64,000 bases of DNA from Undaria pinnatifida (GCA_012845835.1 JABAKD010000002.1:4480001-4544000); one strand, 5' to 3'. Counted from the first letter of the stretch, positions 36,739 to 47,600 are shown. Notes: a model not told the origin generated them from the letters alone. A program made the numbers and translations.

Positions 36739-37405
36739 GTCTTGTCTGATGAAATCATGATCCCGAAGAAACTGAAAGAGCCCCAAGGCACCATTCCACA
36801 AATCTCGGGGCCCTCAGCGTGCGTAAAATGCTTATCCTGTTTCTTTATAGGTGCTCTACACCGACTTCAGTGTAATAACAGCTCCTATATTTTTTATGTT
36901 CTTGTAAATATCGGCCTGCGTTTCATATTTTCGTTTTTTGGGGGATTCTTGTTTCCCTGCTTCTGATAAGGCGTCCTGTACCGTATGCATCGCAGGTCAT
37001 GCCCGACGAGGGTGCGGCCATGTTTCTGTGCGATCTCCAAGGCTATATTTTTTATGTTCTTGTAAATATCGGCCTGCGTTTCATATTTTCGTTTTTTGGG
37101 GGATTCTTGTTTCCCTGCTTCTGATAAGGCGTCCTGTACCGTATGCATCGCAGGTCATGCCCGACGAGGGTGCGGCCATGTTTCTGTGCGATCTCCAAGG
37201 CATCGTCCAGCTAACTCTCGGTCCTCAGCGTACGCCAGACGGGAAGTGCTGCGTTCCCGACGCAGCTCACCTACAGCTGCAAAGAGTGCTCCTTCTGCCA
37301 CTCCGCGAGGAGTGCACACCACTGAAGGTGTTCTGTTGCGAGTCTGTGGGGTTGCTTCCTGGCATATTTTCCGCCGACGATTGCAACCAGGTGTGTCATG
37401 CTTAA
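36739..37405 (+). CDS. Multi-exon gene with Cys-containing repeated exon, copy 1
   Basis: I do not recognise the family. Two exon-like pieces each start directly after an acceptor GCAG with a related word. The first begins at 36739 with V-L-S-D-E and continues Q-G-T-I-P-Q-I-S-G-P-S-A-C-V-K-C. The last begins at 37154 with V-M-P-D-E and continues Q-G-I-V-Q-L-T-L-G-P to K-C-C, ending at TAA 37403-37405. The terminal exon (ATG at 37157, 82 codons) has eight cysteines and no indel relative to its paralogue at 52982. A 158-bp tandem duplication (36885-37042 and 37043-37200) repeats the intron end, acceptor and first codons of the last exon, giving two possible acceptors (GCAG ending 36995 and 37153). 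The upstream exons are unclear. Confidence 0.4.
36885..37200. repeat. 158-bp perfect tandem duplication
   Basis: Positions 36885-37042 are repeated without visible change at 37043-37200. The unit carries TATTTTTTATGTTCTTG, the acceptor ATGCATCGCAG and the first ~45 bases of the terminal exon. The paralogous locus at 52870-53030 has a single copy. Confidence 0.9.
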
Positions 37406-37689
37406 CAGTAGCTCAACGGTAGATTAGCAGTAGCTCAACACTAGAGTCATCCCACGGAAAAGGTTGCACTTGTTGTGCCAAACATTAACATTTGTGGTCG
37501 GTTGAGCTCATCGAGTGAGGTGAGGAACTACCAGGTATTCTGATAAGTTTTCGGGTTTACATGTTTTACGGCTGATGTATGGAAGCGTTGGTCGGATGGT
37601 GCAAGTGAAGGTCTTTGAAGTCATGGTTCGGGTGAGATGTTGAGCTCCTCGTGTTAGGAGCTCCGAAGCTTCCGCTTCACCCCTCCTGT
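37406..37689. other. Post-gene spacer with AGTAGCTCAACA repeats
   Basis: After the stop come three imperfect 11-12-bp repeats (AACAGTAGCTC type, 37404-37445), then CATCCCACGG and ACATTTGTGG words shared with 53230-53350. From ~37600, GGTTCGGGTGAGATGTTGAG leads into the next OTU flank and is matched at 55815. Confidence 0.55.
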
Positions 37690-39192
37690 GGGATGACTCA
37701 ATACAGAATGCCCGATATCCCTCTATAGTGCCGGGTGCCAGCAATTGGTAGTGCGCCCGTGAAATTGTTTGGCACCGATGGCAGAAACCAGTAGGGGAAG
37801 TATGTAGAGTGGTGCCGGTTCGCCGCTGAAGTGCCGGTATTCCTGGCCAGCACCTACCGGCACTATAGAGCGACTACTGACCACTACCGTAAGAAACGCC
37901 TCCTCACCCAAATTAAGAAGCCTAACCTTGGTCAGTATTTCTGATTTAAAATCTTTGAAGTGTGGTGTTTTGTATTGCCTAGGCACCGACCGCTTGATGC
38001 ATTGGCCGTCTCGAGCATAAATCGAAGGGAAAACACAGATCGTTCGTTTGCCTCGCCATTTTTGCGGTGAGTACAGGGCAAGACACCTGACAAGAAACAA
38101 GGTGCTAAGAAAGGCAGGCTGATCTTTACAGGAATATATTATCTCAGGGAGACGATATTGCTGAAGTTAGTGTACAACACACCCTTTCCCGAATAAGAAA
38201 CCCGGCCCGGGTGAGTATAAGTTTCTAAAATGGTGTCCTTTGCTGTTTGCTCCCCGCTTGTCGCGCTGATCTCGGTTACAAACTGAATCGACGAACACTG
38301 ATGCTGAGCAGCTCTTCTTCTCACGCAATTCTAATACAGTGTGGGATAAGGAATTGTGGAAGCACTTCCCGTGGCCGGTGCTACCATCCTAGTAGTCGCC
38401 GCTCCCAATATCACGATGCTCAGTTTTTTGCTGTTTGCCGTTACGCTGATCGGGGTTTTCGCCTCGCGCACTCGTCTCTCTTGATCGCTCTTTCACAAGT
38501 TGGTATATTCGTTACATCATTGGTTCATTTCCAAACGCCGCCCCACCCAATTCTCCTTGGCCAGATAGTGTGAGTACCCGACACCCGGTACGGCAAGGGC
38601 GCTCCTCGTTATTATGAGCCCCTTCCCTCACTTGAGGGGATATTCAAATATCTCCCAAAAGAAACCGGATAAGGAGAAAAACTTAACATGCACCCGAAGA
38701 GCAAATCCCACTTCCATGGCCTTGGTACACAACGAAATATATCGCGAAACACCACCGGTTATCGATGTTGCGGGTATGATAGCATTCCTCGGAAGTGGAC
38801 GGGAAGCCCCGTCAATCAGACATATTTCGGCCGCAAAGGGCTATTCCCCATCGTACCAAGCATCACCCCACGAAACCTAATCGCGGAATTGTGTTGTCCA
38901 CGTGCGACGAAGAATGGAATACAACGCCAACATCACGTCATCCATTCGAAACTTAACATTTTATATATATTCTAAACACGTCAGCTGTGAGTTCGGTAAT
39001 TCAGGGTCGAAACTCAGCTCAGCAAGGTGCTTGATACACCGGCCGCTTGTTGTTACATAAGTATTATCCTTGAACACATATGATTCCTATGGATGCTGTC
39101 AGGGTGAATATCAACAACAACATATGTTATACATGTGGGCCACTTTGCCCAGGGTAGCCTTATCGCACTGGCCCGGGTTCGTCGTTTTGCAG
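37690..39192. repeat. OTU-array 5' flank, copy 3
   Basis: Full-length flank before array 3, starting GGATGACTCAATACAGAATG and ending TCGTTTTGCAG just before 39193. It contains a 95-codon frame at 38688-38975 (C-F-G-R-K-G-L-F-P-I in sister copies; Y-F-G-R-K here). The same reading in the solitary-gene flank ends C-C-P-R-A-K-K-S. This is the best candidate for an upstream coding exon of the family. Confidence 0.6.
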
Positions 39193-40967
39193 GACACAGG
39201 CCGCATCGACGAGGCAGGGACGGTGGCGCCGAACAAGTGCATCATTAGAGGAGCGAAGAGGTTCCCAGTTGATGTGCCAACCCCGAGCTAGTCATCCTCT
39301 ACTTGGAAAAGCGCCAAATACGGCTGGCGATCGGTGTATCAACGGCTGGGATTGCTTCACCAGCATGACGGGAATTTCTTGGCAAATTTTTTCATAACCT
39401 TGCCCAATCTTGTCGAGAACGCGCCAATTGTGGCGTGTTTGGCCCTGCGGGACGAAGGTGTAACTAACCCGCCCGTCGTCGAAGAGTCTCCTCTCGCTAT
39501 TGGTTCTGCCCAAGCCAGGGCTCTTGTCTCCCTCTTGTGTTTTTGCTTGTTATAAGGGGGGAGTGTTTTGCTGTGATGCCCCACGGTTCGGGGATAAGCC
39601 TGCAGCTTACCGAGCCAGCGTGTGTTCCGAGTGGACACAAGTGCGGAATAGACACTAAGAGTACGAGGTCGATTCGCATCATCTCTGGAATTTCTGCCGC
39701 GATGCCGCCATCCACAACGTGTTCGGTATCAGAATACCATGCATGTTATCTCGTTGCGAAAAATTTCACGCAGCACAAGTCGGTGGAGGTCCGCAAAGTG
39801 GCAACGAGGGAAGACAGCGCGACGAGCTTAAATGGAAGCCAGTAACGGTCAAAGCCGTAGAAAGTGCGGGCAGCAGAGCGCCAAAGGCAGTTCCCGTCGC
39901 CGAGAATGTGTCGTCGGCGCTCTGCTACCTGCAAGTTCTTTGGCACTGACCGCTGTTGGCGCCAATCTAAGCTTGTCGCGCTGTTATTCGCAGCTGCCCA
40001 CTTCGCGGACCTCCACCGATTCGTGCCGCGCGGGCATTTCGAAAACGAGATATTTACACGGTATTGCGATACCGACCACGCTGTGGTTGGGGGCATCGCG
40101 GCAGAGATTTCAGAGACATTGCGAACTAACCTCGTCCTCTTCGCGTCTCTTGTGTACCTATGACCACTCGGAACACGCGCTGGCTCGGGAGCTGCAGGCG
40201 CATCTGCCGAGCGCGGGGCGTCACAGTGAGAATGCTCCACCATTGCGACACGCGAAACCGGAAAAGGCGAGACAAGAACCCTGGCCTGGGTAGCACCACC
40301 AACAAGGGACGACTCGTCGACGACGCGCGGGCTAGCCACACCTTCGTGCCGCAGATCAAAGCGCCACAGACCTGGCGCGTGCTCGACGAGGTTGGTCAGG
40401 GTAGTGAAACTGTTCGCCAATAAATTTCGGTCGTGCTGGTGAAGTGATCCCAGCCGTCGAGAAACCCCTCTCGAGCCGTATTGGGCGCGTTTTCAGAGGT
40501 GGATGATGACTCACTTGGAGTTGGCATGTCATCTTGGAATCGTTTGGTTGCGGTAATCAACGCTAATGGCACAACCGACCCGTTCCCGATGTACAGATGC
40601 ACTCCAGCGTTGTACACGCCTTGTGGCGTCCAAGACGAGCAGAAACACACGGACGAGTTACGCCAGTGGACTGAGAGAAATGCTGGCGGAGCTGAGTCGT
40701 GCGCTTTGGGCGTGGAAGGAGGGGTTGGTGCGGGCGGTGTTGCTGCCACCCACCCAGACAAAGAAACATCAGTAGGCCTGGGGGAGGATGGACTAGGAGA
40801 GTCGGCGACGAAGGAGAGCGAGGCTGCATCGCCATCGGCTGCTGGTGCTGGTGATACTACGGCGGCTGCTGACGAGATGGTGGCTGATGATACGACGACG
40901 GCCGCTGATGCGACCGTTGCCTCGACAGTGGCTGCCACTCTTGCCGTGGTTTCCTCGTTTTTCGCGG
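39193..40967. pseudogene. Array 3 unit 1 (keeps catalytic motif)
   Basis: The palindrome loop encodes G-D-G-N-C-L-W-R on the minus strand (Cys codon 39887-39889), followed by S-A-A-R-T-F-Y-G-F-D-R-Y-W-L-P-F-K-L-V and then a frameshift. The plus copy is open from the palindrome through F-A-A-A-H-F-A-D-L-H and S-E-T-L-R-T to a stop near 40162. The frame 40160-40423 then gives the G-S-C-R-R-I-C-R-A-R-G and F-V-P-Q parts. A minus-strand frame of 224 codons (40420-39746) crosses the palindrome, but its first half is only the antisense of the plus copy. Confidence 0.83.
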
Positions 40968-42728
40968 GACGAACGCCGCATCGACGAAGGCAGGGACGGT
41001 GGCGATGAAGAAGTGGATGATTAGAGGAGCAAAGAGGCTCCCAGAGGATATACCAACCTCAAGAGAGTCATCCTCCACCTCCGGAAGAGACTCCAATACA
41101 GCTGGCGATGGGTTTCTCAATGGCTGGGTGTGCTTCACCAGCATGACGGGAATTTCTTCGCTGACATTTTTCACAACCTTTTGCCGACGTTTCCTGCCCC
41201 ACGCCTGGTCTGGGGAGCTTGGCGTTGGGGTACGAAGGCGTAACTAGCCCTCGCATCGTCGAAGAGTCTCCCCTCGCTATTGGTGCAGCCCAAGCCAGGG
41301 TTCTTGTCCCGCCTTTTCCAGTTTTGCGTATCGCATGGGTGGAGCATTTTCACCGTGACGCCCCACGCTTCGCAGATATGCCTGCAGCTCACCGAGCCAG
41401 CGTGTGTTCGAGTGGACACATGTGCGAAATGGACACCAAGAGCACAAGGTCTGTTCGCATCATCTCCGAGATCGCTCTCACGATGCCGCCAACCACAACG
41501 TGTTCGGTGTCGGAATGCCGTGCGATTATTCCGTTGTCGAAGTGCCCTCCCAAAACCAATCGGTGAAGGTCCGCGAAGTGTGCAGCGGCGAAAGACAGCG
41601 CGACGAGTTTAAGTTGAAGCCAGTAACGGTCAGTTCCGGAGCAACTGCGGGAAGTAAAGCACCAAGGACTTTGTTGCTTTGCTTTCCGCAGTTTCTTTGG
41701 CACTGACCGCTGCTGGCTTCAGTTGAAGCTCGTCAAGTTGTCTTTCGCCGCTGCACACTTCGCGGACCTCCACCGATTCGTGCTGCGCGGGCATTTCGAT
41801 AACAAGATAAGTGCACGGTATTCCGGTACCGACCATGTTGTGGTTGGCGGCATCGCGGCAGAGATATAGGAGATGACACGAACTGGCTTCGTACACTTGG
41901 CGTCTATTTTGCACCTGTGTCCATTCGGAACACACGCTGGCTCGGTGAGCTGCAGGCGCATCTGCCGAGCGCGGGCCGTCACAGTGAGAATGCTCCGCAA
42001 ATGCGACATGCAAAACCGGAAACGGGGAGACAGGAACCCTGGCCGGGGCAGCACCATCAACAAGGGGAGACTCGTCAACGACGCGCGGGCTAGCCACACC
42101 TTCGTGCCGCAGACCAAAGCGCCACAGACCTGGCGCGTGCTCGACAAGGTTGGTCAGGGTAGTGAAACTGTTCGCCAATAAATTTCGGTTGTGCTGGTGA
42201 AGCGATCCCGGCCGTCGAGAAACCCCTCCCGAGCCGTATTGGGCGCTCTTCTGGAGGTGGATGACGACTCACTTGGAGTTGGCATGTCATCTTGGAATCG
42301 TTTGGTTGCGGTAATCAACGCTCATGGCACAACCGAACTGTTTCCGATGTACAGATGCGCTCCAGCGTTGTACACGCCTTGTGGCGTCCAAGACGAGCAG
42401 AAACACACGGACGAGTTACGCCAGTGGACTGAGAGAAATGCTGGCGGAGCTGAGTCGTGCGCTTTGGGCGTCGAGGGAGGGGTTGGCGCGGGCGGTGTTG
42501 CTGCCACCCACCCAGACAAAAAATTATCGATAGGCCTGGGGGAAGATGGGGTAGGAAAAACGGCGACGAAGGAGGAGAGCGAGGCTGCATCGCCATCGGC
42601 TGCTGGTGCTGGTGATACTACGGCGGCTGCTGACTAGATGGTGACTGATGATACGACGACGGCCGCTGATGCGACCGTTGCCTCGACGGTGGCTGTCGCT
42701 CTTGCTGCAGTTTCCTCGTTTTTCGCGG
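40968..42728. pseudogene. Array 3 unit 2
   Basis: The palindrome centre near 41668 is less perfect than elsewhere (CACCAAGGACTTTGTTG core). The plus copy has TAG in place of the TGA stop of array 1 (GAGATATAGGAG at 41862). Its linker is open from 42191 to 42637 and ends in a TAG within the Ala-rich part near 42635. Confidence 0.8.
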
Positions 42729-43435
42729 GACGAACGCCGCATCGACGAAGGCAGGGACGGTGGCGATGAAGAAGTGGATGATTAGAGGAGCAAAGAGGCT
42801 CCCAGAGGATATACCAACCTCAAGAGAGTCATCCTCCACCTCCGGAAGAGACTCCAATACAGCTGGCGATGGGTTTCTCAATGGCTGGGTGTGCTTCACC
42901 AGCATGACGGGAATTTCTTGGCTAACATTTTTCACAACCTTTTGCCGACGTTTCCTGCCCCACGCCTGGTCTGGGGAGCTTGGCGTTGGGGTACGAAGGT
43001 GCAACTAGCCCTCGCATCGTCGAAGAGTCTCCCCTCGCTATTGATGCAGCCCAAGCCAGGGTTCTTGTCCCGCCTTTTCCGGTTTTGCGTGTCGCATGGG
43101 TGGAGCATTTTCACCGTGACGCCCCACGCTTCGCAGATATGCCTGCAGCTCACCGAGCCAGCGTGTGTTCGAGTGGACACATGTGCGAAATGGACACCAA
43201 GAGCACGAGGTCTGTTCGCATCATCTCCGAGATCGCTCTCACGATGCCGCCAACCACAACGTGTTCGGTGTCGGAATGCCGTGCGATTATTCCGTTGTCG
43301 AAGTGCCCTCCCAGAATCAATCGGTGAAGGTCCGCAAAGTGCGCAGCGGCGAAAGACAGCGCGACGAATTTGAGTTGAAGCCTAAATCGGTCAGTGCCGG
43401 AGCAACTGCGGAAAGTAGAGCGCCAAAGGCTTCGG
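42729..43435 (-). pseudogene. Array 3 unit 3, minus-strand OTU arm
   Basis: Inverted copy up to the palindrome centre near 43431. The minus frame 43464-43150 runs through F-R-L-Q-L-K-F-V-A-L-S-F-A-A-A-H-F to the frameshift shared by the minus arms at the G-T-H-A-G strand. Confidence 0.75.
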
Positions 43436-45671
43436 CGCTCTGCTTCCCGCAGTTTCTTCGGCACTGACCGCTGCTGGATTCAGTTGAAGCTCGTCAAGTT
43501 GTCTTTCGCCGCTGCACACTTCGCGGACCTCCACCGATTCGTGCTGCGCGGGCATTTCGATAACAAGATAAGTGCGCGGTATTCCGGTACCGGCCATGTT
43601 GTGGCTGGCGGCATCGCGGCAGAGATATGGGAGATGACACGAACTGGCTTCGTACACTTGGCGTCTATTTTGCACCTGTGTCCATTCGGAACACACGCTG
43701 GCTCGGTGAGCTGCAGGCGCATCTGCCGAGCGCGGGGCGTCACAGTGAGAATGCTCCACCACTGCGACACGCAAAACCGGAAAAGGCGGGACAGGAACCC
43801 TGGCCTGGGCAGCACCACCAACAAGGGGAGACTCGTCAACGACGCGCGGGCTAGCCACACCTTCGTGCCGCAGACCAAAGCGCCACAGACCTGACGCGTG
43901 CTCGACAAGGTTGGTCAGGGTAGTGAAACTGTTCGCCAATAAATTTCGGTTGTGCTGGTGAAGCGATCCCAGCCGTCGATAAACCCCTCCCGAGCCGGAT
44001 TGGGCGCTCTTCTGGAGGTGGATGATGACTCACTTGGAGTTGGCATGTCATCTTGGAATCGTTTGGTTGCGGTAATCAACGCTCATGGCACAACCGAACT
44101 GTTTCCGATGTACAGATGCGCTCCAGCGTTGTACACGCCTTGTGGCGTCCAAGACGAGCAGAAACACACGGACGAGTTACGCCAGTGGACTGAGAAATGC
44201 TGGCGGAGCTGAGTCGTGCGCTTTGGGCGTCGAGGGAGGGGTTGGCGCGGGCGGTGTTGTTGCCACCTTCGCAGACAAAGTAATATCGGTTAGCCTGGGG
44301 GAGGATGGGGTAGGAAAAACGGCGACGAAAAAGGAGGGCAAGGCTGTGTCGCCATCGGCAGCTGGTGCTGGTGATACTACGGCGGCTGCTGACGAGGTGG
44401 TGGCTGATGATACGACGGCCGCCTCTGATGCGACCGTTGCCTCGACGGTGGCTGCGGCTGTTGCTGCGACGGCGACTGCTGCTGTTGCTGTGGCGGTGGC
44501 TGCTGCTGTTGCTTCGGCGGTGGCTGCTACGACCACCTGCAGCTTCCACTTCTTCTCTGTCTGCCGCCGACGCGCCCAGTGCCGCCGTTGAGGCTGCTGC
44601 TTCGTCGATGGCTGCTTCTGTCGCTACAACCACTTCTTCTGCTGCTTCGCTGGCGGTGCCTGCTGGTGCGGCGGCTGCTGTGACGATGGTTGGAGGGGCG
44701 ATCCCTGCCGCTGCGGTTGCCGCTGCTGTGACGGGTGATGCTGTCGCGACGGCGGTTGATGCAGCGACAACGTACGGTGTTTCGGCGGCTGCTTTCACGA
44801 TGGTGGCTGCGGCGGTGAGTGATGACCTAACCCCAACGAACGTGGCTAAGGTCGGGGGAGTCACGGGGGCGCCGGTTGGCGCAGAACAGTCATCCGGGTG
44901 TCGAAGCAAATTGGACGCCAGCAGCGGCAACGATGGCGACCACAGCACCAACGGCTGCGACGACAACAACAGAAACAACAACGGAGGTGCCATCACCAGC
45001 AACCGCATCATCGAAAACAGCAAGAGCAGCAGTAGCAGCGGAAATAACATCAGCAGCGGCAGCGTCAGCCAGTGCAACGAGTCGGGTAGCACTGCGGCGG
45101 CGGAGGCTGCTGTCGCCACCACTGCTGCTGCGACGGCTTCTGCTGCTATTGCTGCTGCTACGACAGCTTCTTCTATTGCTGCGCCTCCGGCGACTGCTTG
45201 AGTGGTGGTTGCTGTAACCGTGGGTGGAACGATGCCTGAGGCTGCTGTTGTTGCTGCTGCTGCCACGACGGCTGCTTCTGCTACTGCGCCCTCGGCGGCT
45301 GCGGGCGCGGTGGCTGGTGTGGCCGTGATTGACACAAAACCTGTGTTGCTGCGGCTGATGCTGCTGCTGCGACGGTTGCTGCTGCTGAGACGGAGGACCT
45401 GACGGCGGCGACTGCTGCGGTGGCGAATAACGCGTTGACGCCCGCTATTGTGACTGTGGTAGGGGGAACCACAGGGAGTTTAGGACGTGCGTAGCGGTCG
45501 TCCGGGTGTCCGAGAAAGTTGGCCGCCAGCAGCAACGAGCATGATTTCGACAACACGAGCTGCTGCGGTGACATCATGAGCTGCGGTGACCACAACAGGG
45601 ATGATGTCAACAATCGCGTCGACAAAAACCACGCCAGCGACAACAGCAGCCGGAAGAACAGTGTGAGCTAA
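43436..45671 (+). pseudogene. Terminal sense OTU copy, array 3
   Basis: The best-preserved plus copy in the arrays. An open frame of 166 codons (43394-43894) runs from the palindrome through F-F-G-T-D-R-C-W, F-A-A-A-H-F-A-D-L-H, G-T-H-A-G-S-V-S-C-R-R-I-C and S-H-T-F-V-P, and ends where a T-W-R Trp codon has become TGA (43892-43894). It still lacks the catalytic D-G-x-C. Linker and Ala-rich parts follow in shifted frames (43952-44212, 44085-44591, 44365-45201). The tail ends at TAA 45669-45671. Confidence 0.75.
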
Positions 45672-46127
45672 CAGGTAGGCAGAAGCAGTATGTTGTTTGC
45701 CGAGATAAGGTATTGGTATAGATTTTTTTTTTTTTCGCACACTTCTACTTCCCAGCTTCTGGACAAGCCGTGGTCACACGTGTCGTCCCTTTCCCCCCCC
45801 GGTTCTTGCCTTCATTTTTTCATCGCGCATAGGGGTCAGCAATCCCACTGCTCGTCGATTTTTCATCGAGTGTTGCTAACTCACGCTCTCGCGTTTTCCG
45901 CAACTTAGTTTGTGCGAAAGAAAAATTCCCCACGATTTTATACGAGTAAGCACTCGGGGGGTTTCGAACTCACGAAACTGACCTATACCAGGCTTGAGAA
46001 TAACGTGATACGCCACCAGGGCGACCGGCATATATAGATATAAAATATTGAGCGTGAAGCTCCTCAGACGTTTGCTACGGTAAGGGCGGCACTTTTTAGC
46101 TACTTTTTTTTTTGAATGACGGGAGAG
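45672..46127. repeat. OTU-array 3' flank, copy 3, first part
   Basis: Same start as the other 3' flanks, but split by the SINE at 45724-46032. It resumes with AATATTGAGCGTGAAGCTCC and continues to GAATGACGGG near 46118, where another insertion separates it from 47063. Confidence 0.65.
45724..46032 (-). mobile_element. tRNA-derived SINE, copy 1
   Basis: Read on the minus strand, the element starts GCCGGTCGCCCTGGTGGCG (46029 downward), has a pol III B-box-like AGTTCGAAACC (complement of 45960-45970), then a body with GCGAGAGCGTGAG, ATCGACGAGC, GATGAAAAAATGAAGGC and GGCTTGTCCAGAAG, and ends in a 13-base poly(A) (T run 45723-45735). It is flanked by TATAGAT direct repeats at 45717-45723 and 46033-46039. 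The related flanks at 24840 and 33510 lack it. Body words recur in order at 63378-63612. A-box match is weak (9 of 12). Confidence 0.8.
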
Positions 46128-47062
46128 GGGTGCTCCTTAACCCAAATATGTAGGAATTGAGAAATAATTTTAGGAATCGGGAACCGATAAGAATAATATG
46201 TTGTTCGTTGTTCATAGAAAAATTCGGCGTTATGGTTCATAGTTTCTTTTGGTGAGTACGTACGTAGCTTACTTTGTCAGCAGCAGCTGGCATTGTTTGG
46301 TTGATCGCCCTTGTGGAGATACCAAGTGCATACCGCACGGGATGGTGCTGGCAGACTGGCAGAACACGCGAACAGGCAGAGTTGTTGTTTAAAACTGGAC
46401 AGCGGTCGCTCACTGGACCAGATAATTCGTGATGTCGTGATTCTTGAGTTCACCGCTAGACGGCGAATCGGGGAATGAGCGAGAGCAAGACGCAACATCG
46501 AAGGCGAAGCGCTTCATACGACGCACAGGAAGCGAGCGCGGAAGCGTCGACAACGGGTCTCGCCTTGACAGGTATGATATTACGTGCAGATGGGGGTTGT
46601 TATTTGTCTCCTTAATCCCCGATACTGGTGGACCGAGAGCGTGTGTGTGCGTTTGAAAACGGTTCGAGCGGGTTGTGTCGCTTGTTCAAGAACAAAGGTG
46701 AACAAAAGCGGGGAAATAGCAACAAATTCAACATTATGATCAAGCACATGCGCATCACAGATCTCGGCAACGAGATATCATCGGACTCTCCAATGTCAAT
46801 GGTGCTGGACCATTCGGTGTCCCAGTCGTCCGAGAATTCGCACAGTAGAACCCAGACAGGGGAGGGAGGGGGGTGTGTTTATGAGCACAGACATGTGGGC
46901 ATGATGTACGAGAGTTGGATACTGTGGTAGACATGTCAGTCAGCTGCTCTCCCACCCAAGCCACAGAAATGATAATATACAACGCAATTGGAAAGATGTA
47001 TACAACAAATAATGCCATCGTTGCTTTCGCGCAGTGTTGTTTGGCTTATACCTAGGCCACGG
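46128..47062. other. Unique insertion in the third 3' flank, no gene recognised
   Basis: Sequence absent from the equivalent place in the 25 kb and 33.6 kb flanks, where GAATGACNGG is followed directly by GGGNGCNTATGGG-type sequence. It starts like the dispersed TCCTTAACCCAAATATG word and ends with its CCTAGGCCA end (47051-47060), so it is that word opened by ~850 bp. Short frames such as 46628-46930 show no recognisable protein. A GCCCACATGTCTGTGC-type region is not repeated elsewhere in the window. Confidence 0.45.
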
Positions 47063-47600
47063 GTGTGTTTGTTCATCGGGTGTTGCACTTTCGTTTCGCT
47101 CAAACAAAAATAAGAAGCAGTTTTTGGGTCAGGTTTATACATACAGCCTGCTCCTCAAGCGAGGAGCCTAGCCCCGGAAAAAAGGTATGCGTCTCTACCG
47201 TAGCATGTATGTGTCCTCACGCAAGGAACCACATAAACGCTGGTGCGTCCTTTGGGGCACCGCAACGTTGGCGTGAACGCGACCTATCTTACTGTTTAGA
47301 CACCCAGTTCACACTGGCGCCCTCGTGTTCCTGGACAAATTCGCTTGGAATTCGTATGCGAAAACTTTCGCAGTTTTGCGCCAAAAACCCGACCACTTCA
47401 CCATGATATGATAAAAAATGTGCCGTCGACTCCCTTGCAGGTTCGGGCAACAAACACTACCAGTAGTCCAGACATGGGCGCTTTTGGTTTTTACGCAAAG
47501 CTTGGAGTTCTTCAAGCGCGGAGCTCCACGAACAGAATGTGCGCACCACCGGGAAAGTTGTATATACCTCTCCCCCAACCAGGCTAGGCTTTGAAATTAC
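47063..47600. repeat. OTU-array 3' flank, copy 3, second part
   Basis: Resumes with GTGTGTTTGTTCATCGGGTG, matching 33622, and includes a perfect stem-loop GCTCCTCAAGCGAGGAGC at 47150-47167. It ends after TTGCAGGTTCGGGCAACA and a decayed version of the S-G-V-W run. Confidence 0.6.
47150..47167. repeat. Stem-loop module, best copy
   Basis: GCTCCTCAAGCGAGGAGC folds as a 7-bp stem with a 4-base loop and is followed by CTAGCCCC and TCTACCGTAGCATGTATG. Variants: 3093, 25047, 33712 and 53341. Confidence 0.6.

Larger units (their letters stand above)
39193..45671. repeat. OTU inverted-pair array 3 (3 units)
   Basis: Units start at 39193, 40968 and 42729 (1775 bp, 1761 bp, then a long terminal unit), with centres near 39900, 41668 and 43431. 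Units 2 and 3 are close to each other and both have GCGG in place of the acceptor GCAG at the unit start. Confidence 0.88.

Noticed and set aside
44076-45335. Long minus-strand Ala-rich frame (419 codons); similar ones at 23221-24363 and 58466-59890
   Set aside because: These are the complement of GCT/GCG-rich plus-strand coding DNA, which leaves several frames open. The plus frames connect to the OTU domain and the minus ones to no domain.
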